DNA of 64,000 nucleotides from Amnibacterium kyonggiense. GTDB taxonomy: Bacteria; Actinomycetota; Actinomycetes; Actinomycetales; Microbacteriaceae. Under the pieces are notes generated by a model. The model made no database searches, was not told the origin of the DNA, and was given only the letters and a program-made list of their open reading frames with translations. Position numbers and translations under genes: made by a program. Location: NCBI RefSeq assembly GCF_004364555.1, contig NZ_SOAM01000002.1:496001-560000 (forward strand). Direction: 5' to 3'. Below are positions 1 to 9,600 of this stretch, in pieces. Numbering within the stretch: the stretch's first letter is position 1; the number at the start of each line of letters is the position of its first letter.

Positions 1-380
1 AAGGGGCCGGGTGCGGCGTAGGTGCACGCCATCGTCACGGACTTCAGGTCGCCGGGGTGCTTGAGCGCGTACTCCTGCACGATCATCCCGCCCATGGAGA
101 CGCCCATGAGGTGGAAGTCCGTGATGCCGAGCTCGTCGACGAGCGCCTTGGCGTCGTCGGCGAGCAGCTCGGACGTGTACGGGCCGGCGGGCTTCGACGT
201 GGCGCCGACGCCGCGGTTGTCGAAGGTGAGGACGCGGTAGCCCGCTTCGAGGAGGGCGGGGGTCTGGTAGGCCCAGGTCTCCTTCTCGTCGGCGAGGCCG
301 TTGACGAGGACGACGGTGCGGTCGCCCTCGCCTTCGAGTGTGTAGGCGATGTCGATGCCGTTGACGGACGCGGTGGGCAT
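1..380 (-). CDS. alpha/beta hydrolase (C-terminus beyond window)
   Basis: The visible 126 residues form the first half of an alpha/beta-hydrolase fold. There is a beta-strand rich start, a VNGLADEKETW oxyanion-hole-type segment, an FDNRGVG motif and the nucleophile elbow GVSMGG with the catalytic Ser at about residue 93. The pattern resembles 3-oxoadipate enol-lactonase-like or general esterase hydrolases, and the substrate cannot be told. The start codon overlaps the stop of the upstream regulator gene by one base (TGATG), so it is the last visible gene of a peptidase-regulator-hydrolase operon. The Asp and His of the triad lie outside the window. Confidence 0.85.
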   Translation of the reverse strand, partial: MPTASVNGIDIAYTLEGEGDRTVVLVNGLADEKETWAYQTPALLEAGYRVLTFDNRGVGATSKPAGPYTSELLADDAKALVDELGITDFHLMGVSMGGMIVQEYALKHPGDLKSVTMACTYAAPGP

Positions 381-1186
381 CAGGCTCCTTCGGTGGGGGG
401 CGGTTCGGCGGTGGTGGCGGGGGTGGTGCTGGCAGGGCTGGTCGTGCTGGCGGTGGTGCGGTCGTGGAGGTCGTTCAGCAGCTCTTCGGTGAGCGCGAAG
501 TGCTCGCGGGCGAGCTGCGCGGCCCGGTCGGGGTCGCGGTCGAGCACGGCGGCGGCGAGCACGGCGTGCTGCTCGACGGCGCGGCGGCGGACGTCCTCGC
601 TGAAGGGCTCGCCGTGGAACCCGAGGCCGACCTCGTGCTGCAGGCGCATGCTCAGCTCGGCGAGCTGCCGGTTGTGCGTGGCGGCGGCGATCGACTGGTG
701 CACCTCGAGGTCCGCGAGGCGCGAGGCGTTCCGGTCCGTTCCTGCAGCGCCGTAGGCCTCGACGGCGAGGCGGATCCGCTCCTCGTCCTCCGGCACGATC
801 CGCTGCGCCGCGGTCCGGGCGATCTGCTGCTCGACGAGGGAGCGGAAGTCGAGCGTCTCCTGGAGCGTGCCCCAGCTCTCGCCGAGGGCGCGGCGGACGC
901 CGGAGTCGGAGGCCGGGCCCCACTGCGAGACGACGAACGTGCCGCCGGCCCGCCCGCGCTGCACGCGGACGTAGCCGAGTGCGGCGAGGCGGGAGATCGC
1001 CTCCCGGACCGTCGTCTGGCTGACCTCGAGCATCGCGGCGAGCTCCGGGAGGCTCGGCAGCTTCTGGCCGACGACGAACTGCCCGAGCGCGAACGCGGTG
1101 ATGAACCGGTCCGCGATCCGCGCCGCAGCGGTCTCGGCTATGAGGGGGCGGAGCGCGGCGACCTCCGCTCGGCGGCTGTCGCTCAT
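380..1186 (-). CDS. FadR-family (GntR/FCD) transcriptional regulator
   Basis: This 268-residue protein has an N-terminal GntR winged helix (about residues 15-90, with the typical LPSLPELAAMLEVSQTTVREAISRL helix-turn-helix, then a wing ending GGTFV). An all-helical FCD effector domain follows (about 105-240), with conserved Asp/His-containing helices that bind a metal and a small carboxylate in this family. The last 30 residues are a Thr/Ala/Pro-rich tail. Its start overlaps the peptidase stop (ATGA) and its stop overlaps the hydrolase start, so it is cotranscribed with both. It probably represses its own operon through the palindrome at 2465-2487, sensing a carboxylate or amino-acid derivative linked to the peptidase. 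Confidence 0.9.
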   Translation of the reverse strand: MSDSRRAEVAALRPLIAETAAARIADRFITAFALGQFVVGQKLPSLPELAAMLEVSQTTVREAISRLAALGYVRVQRGRAGGTFVVSQWGPASDSGVRRALGESWGTLQETLDFRSLVEQQIARTAAQRIVPEDEERIRLAVEAYGAAGTDRNASRLADLEVHQSIAAATHNRQLAELSMRLQHEVGLGFHGEPFSEDVRRRAVEQHAVLAAAVLDRDPDRAAQLAREHFALTEELLNDLHDRTTASTTSPASTTPATTAEPPPTEGA

Positions 1187-2451
1187 GCGCGCTCCTCCCC
1201 CAGGTAGTCGGCGAGGAAGCGCGCGAGGGTGCGTGCGCCGTCGACGACGCTCGCCAGCTCGACGGCCTCGTCGACCCCGTGCATGTTCTGGACCCGCGGC
1301 CCGTAGGCGAGCGCCGGGATGCCCGCCTGGTTGACGTAGTAGCGCGCGTCCGTGGTCGCGCCGATCGACACCGAGGGCGTCGTGCTGCCGTGCGCGGCCT
1401 CGTGCGCCGCGGCGAAGCGCCGCACGAACGGGTCGTCGGGGTCCTGCGCGTACCGCTCGGCGCGGTAGCCGTTCAGCCGCAGGGTCGGCGGGTGCTCGCC
1501 GAGCCAGGAGTCGTCGTGGGAGGCCGCCGCGATAGCCGTCCGCACCTGCTCGAGCGTCTGCTCGGCGCTCCACGCCGCCGGGTGGCCGACGCGGACGTCG
1601 ATGCGGGCGACTTGCGGCACGCTCGACGCCCACGACCCGGACGTGAACCGGCCGACGTTGACGAGGTAGGGCGACTCGATGTCCGCGAACGCCGGATCGG
1701 GGTCGACGCGGTGATCGGCGTTCATCCGCGTCTCGAGCCACCGCAGCCCGGCGAGCACCGGCTCCGCGGCGAGGATCGGGTTGCCCGATCGACCCGACGC
1801 CTCTGCGTGGCCCGCGCGCCCCTCGATGACGACCTCGATCCAGGCGATCGCGATGCCGGCGAGCAGCAGCTCGAGGTCGGTCGGCTCGAGCAGCACTGCA
1901 GCGTCGGCGGTGACGCCCGCGCGGATGGAGGCGAGCGCGCCGTTGCCGGTGCACTCCTCCTCGATCACGGCGATGAGGGTCAGGTCGCCGCGCTGCCAAC
2001 CGGGCTGCACCTCGTCGAGGGCGCGGATCGCGAGCAAGCACATGGCAAACCCGCACTTCATGTCGCCGGCGCCCCGGCCGAAGAGCCAGCCATCGCGGAC
2101 CTCGGGGGCGAAGGGCGGCGACGTCCAGCCGTCCGCGTCCTCGACGGGCACGACGTCGATGTGTCCGTTCAGCAGCAGGCTGGGCGCGGATGGGTCGCTG
2201 CCGGGGCGCCGCGCGACGAGGTCGTAGCGCCCGGCGTACGACTGCTGCGGGACGCCGGCGAGCGGGTCGGCACCGATGCCCTCGGGGATTGGCAGGCGCT
2301 CGACGGTGAAGCCGAGCTGCTCGAGCGCGGCGGCGAGGACTTCCTCCGCGGCCTGCTCGTGGCCGACCGTGCTGTCCGCGCGGACCAGCTCGGCGAGCAG
2401 CGCGAACACCTCGTTGGCGTGCTGCGCCACGGTCTCGTCGAGCCGGTGCAT
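1183..2451 (-). CDS. M20-family metallopeptidase / deacylase (ArgE/DapE-like)
   Basis: A 422-residue zinc-dependent amidohydrolase or peptidase of the M20 family. The HIDVVPVED motif (metal-binding His, then Asp), GRGAGDMKCG (bridging Asp), IEEECTGNGA (catalytic Glu-Glu) and the lid-dimerisation segment are all present in order, and a late GVDEAV segment is typical of the C-terminal metal ligand region. Members hydrolyse N-acyl amino acids, succinyl-diaminopimelate or dipeptides; the exact substrate is unknown. The ATG at 2451 is chosen because a GGAGG ribosome site precedes it by a few bases; a longer open frame to 2622 crosses the operator and promoter. It is the first gene of a three-gene operon with a FadR-type regulator. 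Confidence 0.88.
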   Translation of the reverse strand: MHRLDETVAQHANEVFALLAELVRADSTVGHEQAAEEVLAAALEQLGFTVERLPIPEGIGADPLAGVPQQSYAGRYDLVARRPGSDPSAPSLLLNGHIDVVPVEDADGWTSPPFAPEVRDGWLFGRGAGDMKCGFAMCLLAIRALDEVQPGWQRGDLTLIAVIEEECTGNGALASIRAGVTADAAVLLEPTDLELLLAGIAIAWIEVVIEGRAGHAEASGRSGNPILAAEPVLAGLRWLETRMNADHRVDPDPAFADIESPYLVNVGRFTSGSWASSVPQVARIDVRVGHPAAWSAEQTLEQVRTAIAAASHDDSWLGEHPPTLRLNGYRAERYAQDPDDPFVRRFAAAHEAAHGSTTPSVSIGATTDARYYVNQAGIPALAYGPRVQNMHGVDEAVELASVVDGARTLARFLADYLGEERA

Positions 2452-2464
2452 CGAACCTCCTGCA

Positions 2465-2487
2465 AAACAACCAGTGGTTGGTTGTTT
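2465..2487 (-). promoter_or_regulatory. perfect palindromic operator, probable FadR-type regulator site
   Basis: Perfect inverted repeat with 9-bp arms (AAACAACCA / TGGTTGTTT) around a 5-bp spacer. It lies 14 bp upstream of the peptidase start codon and directly downstream of a likely -10 box. GntR/FCD regulators bind this type of short palindrome, often with a central TGGT/ACCA core. Assignment to the regulator two genes below it is inferred from position. Confidence 0.72.
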
Positions 2488-2489
2488 GG

Positions 2490-2519
2490 AAGATAGCTCG
2501 TCGGAAGCGCGAAGCGGAA
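2490..2519 (-). promoter_or_regulatory. putative promoter of peptidase operon
   Basis: Read on the minus strand, TATCTT (2495-2490) is a good -10 hexamer. A weak -35 TTCCGC (2519-2514) lies 18 nt before it. The predicted transcription start falls inside the palindrome 2465-2487, so bound regulator would block initiation. Confidence 0.45.
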
Positions 2520-2921
2520 GGGGTGGCACGCCAACGAGATGCGAGCACCACCCGGCCCAGCTGCACACACCCCTCGCGGCACCCCGGGGCCCGCAGCGCT
2601 CAATCCGCGTCCGCTGATCCATGGCGCCCGCCGCGAGCCGTCTCCGGTGCAGATCGGTCCTGAACCAATTAGGCAGGCATCATGGCGTGTCCACCGCGAG
2701 GCCAGTCAGGTTGCATGCAGAGTCGGTGACATGACAGGTCCGCGAGGATGCCGACGCGATCCACGCGCATATCCATCCAGAGACTGCTGGGCGTCCCGAC
2801 GAAACGCGCTGGCCGACCGGAACGGTCAGCGACCACCTTCGTGCGCTGCCGCGTGCGGCCCACCGATTCAGCCCCTCGTTCGTCTGCTCGCAGAGGGACC
2901 AACACGACGAAAGGACCGGCT
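2520..2921. other. intergenic region without recognisable gene
   Basis: About 400 bp between the divergent peptidase operon and the DUF2510 gene. It is less G+C-rich than the surrounding genes. The open frames that cross it lack codon bias and resemble nothing I know. I see no strong repeat, RNA gene or terminator. Confidence 0.4.
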
Positions 2922-3680
2922 TTGGCCGCTCAACCCGCCCCGAATTGGTACGACGATGGATCTGGTCATGAGCGCTGGTGGGACGGTCGCGGCTGGACGC
3001 AGTACACACGTCCTCGCTCCATCGCGGCCGCAGGCGAGGCAGCGACCAGCATGGTCGAGCAGCCTGTTCCTACGGCGGGAGCCACTGCAGCGTCCGGCGA
3101 CGCGACGCCGGGTGACCACAAGTCATCGCTCACCGATGGCGCTGATGATCAGGCCGAGCGCCCGCGCGTTCGCATCAAGGAGTCGAGCAAACGCTTCCTC
3201 GTTCCCTTGATCGTCGGGCTCGTCGCCTTCTTGATCGGTATGGGCGCCGGACACGGGGACGCCGCACCTGCATCAGTCGATCCGACCACAACGCCTGCCT
3301 TCTCGAGGTTGGAGACCGCGCTCTCAGCGATGACGACCGAGCGGGATGACCTCAAGCAGCAGGTCGATGCCGCATCCGCCGAGAAGACCGACCTGGAGAC
3401 TCGCACCGCCGAACTCGATTCCCGAGAGTCCGACCTCGACGCGCAGCAGAAGAAGCTTGATTCACGGTCGAAGAAGCTCGACAAGCGTGAGGCGGAGCTC
3501 GCCAGCTCAAGCGATTCGAGCAGCTCGAGCAGTTCGGATTCGGCCGAGACACAAGCGAAGTCGGTCTATTACGAGAATTGCACCGCTGCTCGGGCGGCTG
3601 GCGCTGCGCCAGTTCGCGCCGGCGACCCCGGTTACTCGCGCAAACTCGATCGAGACGGCGACGGTGTCGGCTGCGAGTGA
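2922..3680 (+). CDS. DUF2510 / Excalibur-domain membrane protein
   Basis: A 252-residue cell-envelope protein. It has a DUF2510 module at residues 7-29 (PNWYDDGS...RWWDGRGWTQYT), a charged linker, one transmembrane helix at about 90-111, a Lys/Glu/Asp-rich coiled coil (about 130-190), a Ser-rich linker and a C-terminal Excalibur calcium-binding module. The last starts YYENCTAAR and ends in the DxDxDGxxCE signature (DRDGDGVGCE). The topology suggests an extracytoplasmic calcium-binding domain held off the membrane by the coiled coil. I chose the TTG at 2922 because AAAGGA lies 6 nt upstream and the conserved DUF2510 starts right after; an open frame reaches back to 2748 without coding character. 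Function is unknown. Confidence 0.8.
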   Translation: MAAQPAPNWYDDGSGHERWWDGRGWTQYTRPRSIAAAGEAATSMVEQPVPTAGATAASGDATPGDHKSSLTDGADDQAERPRVRIKESSKRFLVPLIVGLVAFLIGMGAGHGDAAPASVDPTTTPAFSRLETALSAMTTERDDLKQQVDAASAEKTDLETRTAELDSRESDLDAQQKKLDSRSKKLDKREAELASSSDSSSSSSSDSAETQAKSVYYENCTAARAAGAAPVRAGDPGYSRKLDRDGDGVGCE

Positions 3681-3941
3681 GCTTCGCGTCCCACTGCTCT
3701 CGCGGAAGCTCGCCGCCCCCGCGCGAGGCCGAGCGACGAACGGCATGTACCCCGGCGGCTCGACCCACCGCGACACGGTGATGCGACAGCCCAACCGCGA
3801 CGCGTCTTACGGCCGCCAGGCGGCGTCATCACGTCGAAGCGCATGACGTTTCGCTCGTCCGCACGCACCAGATCGGGGTCCGTGAGAGCGCTGCTGCCCG
3901 TCGATCGCGCGATGTCGACGGGGACTTACTAGCGTTCATGA

Positions 3942-4262
3942 ATGGCTTGGGAGTCCAGCAGCACCGCAATCCGCGCGTTCGTGCACGAGCGGGACTGGTC
4001 CCAGTTCCACTCGCCGGACAATCTCGCGAAGAGCATCGCGATCGAGGCGGGCGAGCTGCTCGAGTGCTACCAGTGGTCCCCCGGGGCCGACCACGCGGAT
4101 GTTCGGCGCGAGCTCGCGGACGTGTTGATCTACTGCCTCCTGCTGGTCGACGAACTGGGCGCGGACGTGGACGAGCTCATCGCCGCGAAGATTCAAGAGA
4201 ACGAGCGCAAGTACCCGGCGGATCGCGCTCGCGGGCGGTCGGCGAAGTATGACCGGCTTTGA
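3942..4262 (+). CDS. MazG-like nucleotide pyrophosphohydrolase
   Basis: A 106-residue all-alpha NTP pyrophosphatase of the MazG/RS21-C6 (dCTPase-like) type. The metal-binding signature is complete: E35-x-x-E38 in the first helix (IEAGELLE) and E57-x-x-D60 in the second (RELADVL). Such enzymes hydrolyse (d)NTPs to the monophosphate and pyrophosphate, acting as house-cleaning or abortive-infection effectors. The stop overlaps the following helicase gene by 14 bp, so the two are translationally coupled and probably act together. Confidence 0.88.
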   Translation: MAWESSSTAIRAFVHERDWSQFHSPDNLAKSIAIEAGELLECYQWSPGADHADVRRELADVLIYCLLLVDELGADVDELIAAKIQENERKYPADRARGRSAKYDRL

Positions 4263-6009
4263 GATAAGCCGCCTCGACTTCCGAGCCGAGGCTGTCCGCG
4301 ATTGGGCAGCGTCGAACGCGCTGCGCACGAACTGGCCAGTGGTCTACGTGCTCGACGGCCGATCCGATGAGGCTCGGTCGAGCGAGGTCGAGGTCTACGT
4401 CGGCGAGACCCTGAACGCGCAAGCGCGCCTCCGGCAACACCTCGAGTCGCGCACCAAGAGCGCGATGCGGTCGGTGCGCGTGATCGTGGATGAGGAGTTC
4501 AACAAGTCCGCAGCCCTCGACCTCGAGTCGTTCCTCATCCGGCACTTCGCGGGCGACGGTCACTTCAGGGTGGCGAATCGGAACGACGGCGTCGTAGATG
4601 CGGCCTACTTCGACCGCGCGAAGTACCAGGAGTCGTTCGAGGCGATCTTCGAAGCTCTGCGAGCGGAGGGTCTCTTCACTCGTGACATCGCCGCCATCGA
4701 GAACGACGACCTGTTCAAGCTGTCGCCCTTCAAAGCGCTGACTGCCGAGCAGACCGAGGCCGTTGAAGGAATCATGCGAGTCGTCGCGGAGCGGCTTCTG
4801 ACTCAAGAGGACTGCACCGTCGTGGTGCGAGGAGCGCCGGGGACGGGCAAGACGATCGTCGGCGTCTTCCTGATGAAGCTGATCGCGGACCTGGGAGCAG
4901 GCGACGCGGTCGACCAGAACGCCGAGAACGAGTCACCGCTGTCATCCCTCTTCTCCTCCGAGGATCGTGTCGCGTACACCGGGCTGGACGTCGGCTTCGT
5001 CATCCCCCAGCAGTCGCTGCGTCGTTCGGTGCAGGAGGTGTTCCGTCGCACCCGCGGGCTGAGTGCGAGCCAGGTCATGTCGCCGTTCACGGCTGCCGAG
5101 CACACGGGAACCTTCGACGTCCTGCTGGTCGACGAGGCGCATCGTCTCAACCGCAGGGCCAGCCAGCCCTCCGGACCCCTCAACAAGCAGTTCGGCGAGA
5201 TCAACCAGAAGCTCTTCGGCGAGGACGACTTCACGAAGACGCAGCTCGACTGGGTGACGGCGAAGAGTCGGATCCGCATCCTGCTCCTCGATGAGCGACA
5301 GTCCGTGATGCCGGCCGATCTTCCGCGCGACGACGTCATGGCCGTCGTCGCGCAGGCGCAACGCGAGGACAGCTACTTCGAGCTGCAGACGCAGATGCGC
5401 GTGCGGGGCGGACGCGACTACGTCGAACACGTCCGCGGGTTACTCGACGTGAGCACGCCAATGTCTACGTTGGAAGCCAGATCTCGGATCCGCGCAACCG
5501 ACTACGAAATCCGATTCTTCGACGACATCAGAGCGCTGCACGACGCGATTCGGGCGCGAGACCGGGAGTACGGGCTGTCCCGGCTGGTGGCTGGTTATGC
5601 GTGGGAGTGGAAGAGCAAGAATGACGCGTCCGCGATGGACATCGAGATCGACGGCTACGGGCTCCAGTGGAACAGGACCGCTGTCGACTGGATCACGTCC
5701 GCCGGGGCGATCGATCAGGTCGGGTCCATCCATACGGTGCAGGGCTACGACCTGAATTACGCCGGCGTGATCATCGGAAACGATCTGAAGATGGATCCCA
5801 CGACCGGCAGGCTCGTCGGCGTTCGCGAGTCCTACTTCGACAAGCGCGGGAAGCAGAACAACAGGTTGCTCGGGATCGAGTACAGCGACGACGACCTCGG
5901 CCGCTACATCGCCGACATCTACGGAGTGCTGCTCACTCGTGGCGTCAGAGGCACCTATCTCTACGTCTCGGACCCTGGCCTGCGGGAATATCTTCAACGA
6001 ACTCTCTAA
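4249..6009 (+). CDS. GIY-YIG nuclease-like / DUF2075 SF1 helicase fusion
   Basis: A 586-residue protein. Residues about 28-110 form a GIY-YIG-like nuclease domain (VVYVLDG...VYVGET, then Arg in ARLRQHL and a conserved Glu in ALDLESFLI). The remainder is a DUF2075/Schlafen-type superfamily 1 ATPase, with Walker A GAPGTGKT at about 195, Walker B LLVDEAH at about 294, an LLLDERQS motif, a QTQMRV arginine motif and a late motif GSIHTVQGYDLNYAGVIIG. Together this predicts an ATP-driven enzyme that moves on and cuts nucleic acid. It overlaps the MazG-like gene by 14 bp. It lies in a less G+C-rich stretch, consistent with acquisition by transfer. Comparable proteins are known in defence islands, but the biological role here is inference. 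Confidence 0.85.
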   Translation: MTGFEISRLDFRAEAVRDWAASNALRTNWPVVYVLDGRSDEARSSEVEVYVGETLNAQARLRQHLESRTKSAMRSVRVIVDEEFNKSAALDLESFLIRHFAGDGHFRVANRNDGVVDAAYFDRAKYQESFEAIFEALRAEGLFTRDIAAIENDDLFKLSPFKALTAEQTEAVEGIMRVVAERLLTQEDCTVVVRGAPGTGKTIVGVFLMKLIADLGAGDAVDQNAENESPLSSLFSSEDRVAYTGLDVGFVIPQQSLRRSVQEVFRRTRGLSASQVMSPFTAAEHTGTFDVLLVDEAHRLNRRASQPSGPLNKQFGEINQKLFGEDDFTKTQLDWVTAKSRIRILLLDERQSVMPADLPRDDVMAVVAQAQREDSYFELQTQMRVRGGRDYVEHVRGLLDVSTPMSTLEARSRIRATDYEIRFFDDIRALHDAIRARDREYGLSRLVAGYAWEWKSKNDASAMDIEIDGYGLQWNRTAVDWITSAGAIDQVGSIHTVQGYDLNYAGVIIGNDLKMDPTTGRLVGVRESYFDKRGKQNNRLLGIEYSDDDLGRYIADIYGVLLTRGVRGTYLYVSDPGLREYLQRTL

Positions 6010-6116
6010 AGGCGCACGAACTCGGGACCGCAAGATCAGTGCCAGAAGGTAATTGCCCGGTGTCGCTCAATCCGAATCAAGGCCCCGGTGGGGTAATGCT
6101 GCCAGAGCTGTCTCGT

Positions 6117-6599
6117 TCAAGCGCGGGTCGCATCCAGCGACGAAAGATCGGCGGCGAACGTGTACTCGGCGCAGCACTCGCCGCCGTCGAGAACCGTGGG
6201 CAGCCACAGCCGTGCGTCGGCCCACATCAGGTCGTACGGCACGCGTGCCGTGTCCACCCATTCCGGCTGCAGCTCGTCGGACGCTTCGGGCTCTCCCGCC
6301 GTCCAGTTCGCGGTGAAGACGTGTGAATCCTGATGCCAGGCCGGCTTCGTCGGGAAGCGGTACCGGTTGATGCCGACCTCGACGACATCGGAGCAGGCGA
6401 CCTGCTCACCCACCTCTTCACGCAGCTCGCGCAGCACTGCGTCAGCGGCATGCTCCCCGGGCTCGAGCTTCCCGCCCGGAGCGACGACCTTCCCCGCGCC
6501 GAGCCCGGTGCGCTTGTGACCGAGCAGCACCTGCCTGCCGCGTGCGGTCGATCGAGTCACGTAGATGACGCACACCTGCTGGATCGACATCACGAGCAC
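6117..6599 (-). CDS. NUDIX hydrolase, MutT/MTH1-like
   Basis: A 160-residue NUDIX protein. The NUDIX box is present as GGKLEPGE followed by seven residues and RELREEVGE; all catalytic glutamates are there, but the last hydrophobic position of the consensus is Glu. The preceding GLGAGKVVAPGG stretch matches the 8-oxo-dGTPase (MTH1) subgroup, suggesting removal of damaged or modified nucleoside triphosphates. The start could be ATG 6599 or the ATG three codons later; neither has a clear ribosome site. It is divergent from the PLD/DUF3427 helicase with only 71 bp between starts, so the two may share a control region. Confidence 0.85.
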   Translation of the reverse strand: MLVMSIQQVCVIYVTRSTARGRQVLLGHKRTGLGAGKVVAPGGKLEPGEHAADAVLRELREEVGEQVACSDVVEVGINRYRFPTKPAWHQDSHVFTANWTAGEPEASDELQPEWVDTARVPYDLMWADARLWLPTVLDGGECCAEYTFAADLSSLDATRA

Positions 6600-6670
6600 G
6601 GTAACGCCGGTCGACGGAGATACGGCGTGCGCGACACGACTCCACGCGACCGCGCTCTTATGGTTCGCGG

Positions 6671-9600
6671 GTGCCTGACGTCGTACCCGGTCTCTACGAA
6701 GCGCTGATCACCGAGGGCCTCGAGCGAGAGCTCTCGAGGATCGATGCGGGGCTCGTGCAGCGCGCCGCCCTCGCGGAGGAGGAAGCGGATCGCGTGATCG
6801 CCGCGCACGTCGCCACCGTGGTCCAACGCGCTCTCGGAGGCGTCGGCGGTGACGAGAAGGAGCGGATTGCGCGCAAGGTCGAGCTCGCCAACGCCCTCAT
6901 CGCTGACATCGCGCGCCGCGACCCGCGCGCTGCCGACGTGACGGATCGGGTTCAACACCACGGCGCGCTTCTCCATGCTGTCGCGGAACCGAGCGCAGGT
7001 CCGTCCGAAGTGCACTTCCCTGTCCGGCCGGAGCTGCCGATGGCCGCGGGCGCACTCCTGGTCAATGGTCGTGGACAGCCACGAGTGGGTCACGAGGTGG
7101 CATCCGAGATGCGGTCGGCGGACAGCGTCGACCTGCTCTGCGCCTTCCTCAAGTGGCACGGCGTCCTGCTCATCGAGGACGCGGTCAAGGACCTCATCGC
7201 TCGCGGGGGACGACTGCGCGTGATCACGACCACCTACATCGGAGCCACCGATCAGAAGGCGGTCGACCGCCTGGTCGCGCTCGGCGCGTCCGTCAAGGTG
7301 TCCTACGACACGCTGGCGACCCGCCTCCACGCGAAGGCTTGGAACTTCCACCGCTCGACGGGTCTCGACACCGCCTACGTGGGGTCGTCGAACCTCTCGC
7401 GCACGGCGATGCTCGACGGCCTCGAGTGGAACGTGCGCATCTCGAGCGCCGAGCAGCCCGCTGTGCTCGAGGCGGTGAGAGCGACGTTCGACGAGTACTG
7501 GGAGGACTCGTCGTTCGAGGCCTACGATCCCGAGCGCGACGGCGAGCGCCTGCAGGCGGCGCTGCAGAAGGAACGGGGCGGAGCGACCTCACTCCCCCTC
7601 GAGATCACGGCACTCGAGGTCGAGGCCCGGCCGTATCAGCGCGAGGTCCTCGAGCAGCTCGACACCGAGCGCCTCGTGCACGACCGATGGCGGAATCTGA
7701 TCGTCATGGCCACCGGCACCGGGAAGACCGTCGTCGCTGCACTCGACTTCAGGCGCCTCCGCGAGCAGGGCCGGGTCCGCCGACTGCTCTTCGTCGCACA
7801 CCGCCAAGAGATTCTGGCCCAGAGTCAGTCGGTCTTTCGGCACGTCCTTCGCGACGGTGCGTTCGGCGAGCTCTACGTCGGTGGTGCGGTGCCGACCGAC
7901 TGGGAAGCGGTGTTCGCATCGGTGCAGTCCCTCGCTCGGATGGATCTGGACCGTCTTCCGCCTGACCACTTCGACGTGGTCATCGTCGACGAGTTCCACC
8001 ACGCCAGCGCGTCGAGCTACCAGCGACTGCTGCGCCACGTGCAGCCGAAAGTCCTCGTCGGCCTGACGGCGACGCCCGAACGGTCGGACGGTCTCGACGT
8101 GCGGTCCTACTTCGACGGACGGGTGGCTGCCGAGTTGCGGCTCTGGGACGCACTCGACCAGCAGTTGCTGGCGCCGTTCCAGTACTTCGGCAGTCACGAC
8201 GACGTCGATCTGAGCAGCATCCGCTGGACGCGCGGGAACTACGACCAGACCGAGCTGGAGAACCTCTACACCGGCAACGACAAACGCGTGCAGCTGGTGC
8301 TGCGACAGGTCGTGGAGAAGATCGCCGAGCCCGGGGAGATGCGCGCGCTCGGATTCTGCGTCAGCGTCGCGCACGCGGAGTTCATGGCTGAGCGGTTCAA
8401 CGCCGCGGGCATTCCGAGCCTGGCACTCTCGGCCAAAAGCCCCTCGGAGGTGCGCAAGACCGCGCTCGCCAACCTCCATGACCGGACGGTCAACGTGATC
8501 TTCACCGTCGACCTCTTCAACGAGGGCATCGATCTGCCGACCATCGACACGATCCTGTTCCTCCGCCCGACCGAGAGCGCGACGATCTTCCTGCAGCAGC
8601 TCGGGCGAGGGCTGCGGCGGTCCGCCGACAAGGCGTGCCTGACCGTCCTCGACTTCATCGGCGGCCAGTCCGCGCAGTTCCGGTTCGACGAGCGCTTCCG
8701 CGCGCTCACCGGGACATCGCGCAAGGAGCTCACCGGACAGGTCGAGGCGGACTTCCCCACCCTGCCCGCGGGCTGCCACATCCAGCTCGACCGCGTCGCG
8801 AAACGAGTCGTCCTGGACAACATCAAGTCGGCGCTGCGGCTCCCCACGAACAGGCTCGCGCAGGAACTGCGGCGGATCGGAGACGTCTCCTTGGCCGAGT
8901 TCCTCGACGCCGCGCAGGTCGAATTGGAGGACGTCTACCGCTCGACCAACGGCGGCTGGACGAAGCTTCGGAGAGAAGCAGGGTTCGACGACACTCCTGC
9001 CACCGACCAGGACCAGGCGCTCGGCCGGCGCATCGGGCGGATGCTGCACGTGGACGACCCTCGACGACTGGCCACACTCAAGCGTCTGGTGGGCACCGCC
9101 TCGACCCTGCAGCCCGAGTCGACGCTCGAGCGGCGCCTGCGCTCCATCGTCGCCACCGATCTCTTCGGACCGGATGCGATTCCGGAGAGCGATCTGGAGA
9201 TCCGTGCTCGGCTCGCGGTACTGCCGTCCCGACGCAGTGAACTCGAGAGCGTGATCCCGCTCCTGAAAGCGCGTCAGTCACGAGTCACGACGCCTGTCGC
9301 CAGCACGCGCGTGCCGTTGCGGGTGCACGCGCGGTACAGCCGAGACGAAGCACTCGCTGCGTTCGGCATGGGGAAGCCGAACAGCGTCCGCGAGGGCGTG
9401 AAGTGGTTGGAGGACGAGCGGGCGGACGTCTTTTTCGTCACGCTCACGAAGGTGGAGGGCCACTACTCCCCCACCACGATGTACGCCGACCGCGCCATCT
9501 CACCCGTCCGTTTCCAGTGGGAGTCGCAGAACCGGACGAGCGTCTCCTCCGAGACCGGGCAGCGGTACATCAACCATCGACAGCTCGGGTCGAGCGTGCA

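Noticed and set aside
57-2496. Large rightward open frames in the first 2.5 kb
   Set aside because: They run opposite to three recognised leftward genes with overlapping stop-start junctions and have no family resemblance.
2539-3210. Rightward frame upstream of the DUF2510 gene
   Set aside because: No family resemblance and poor codon bias; it overlaps the supported DUF2510/Excalibur gene in another frame.
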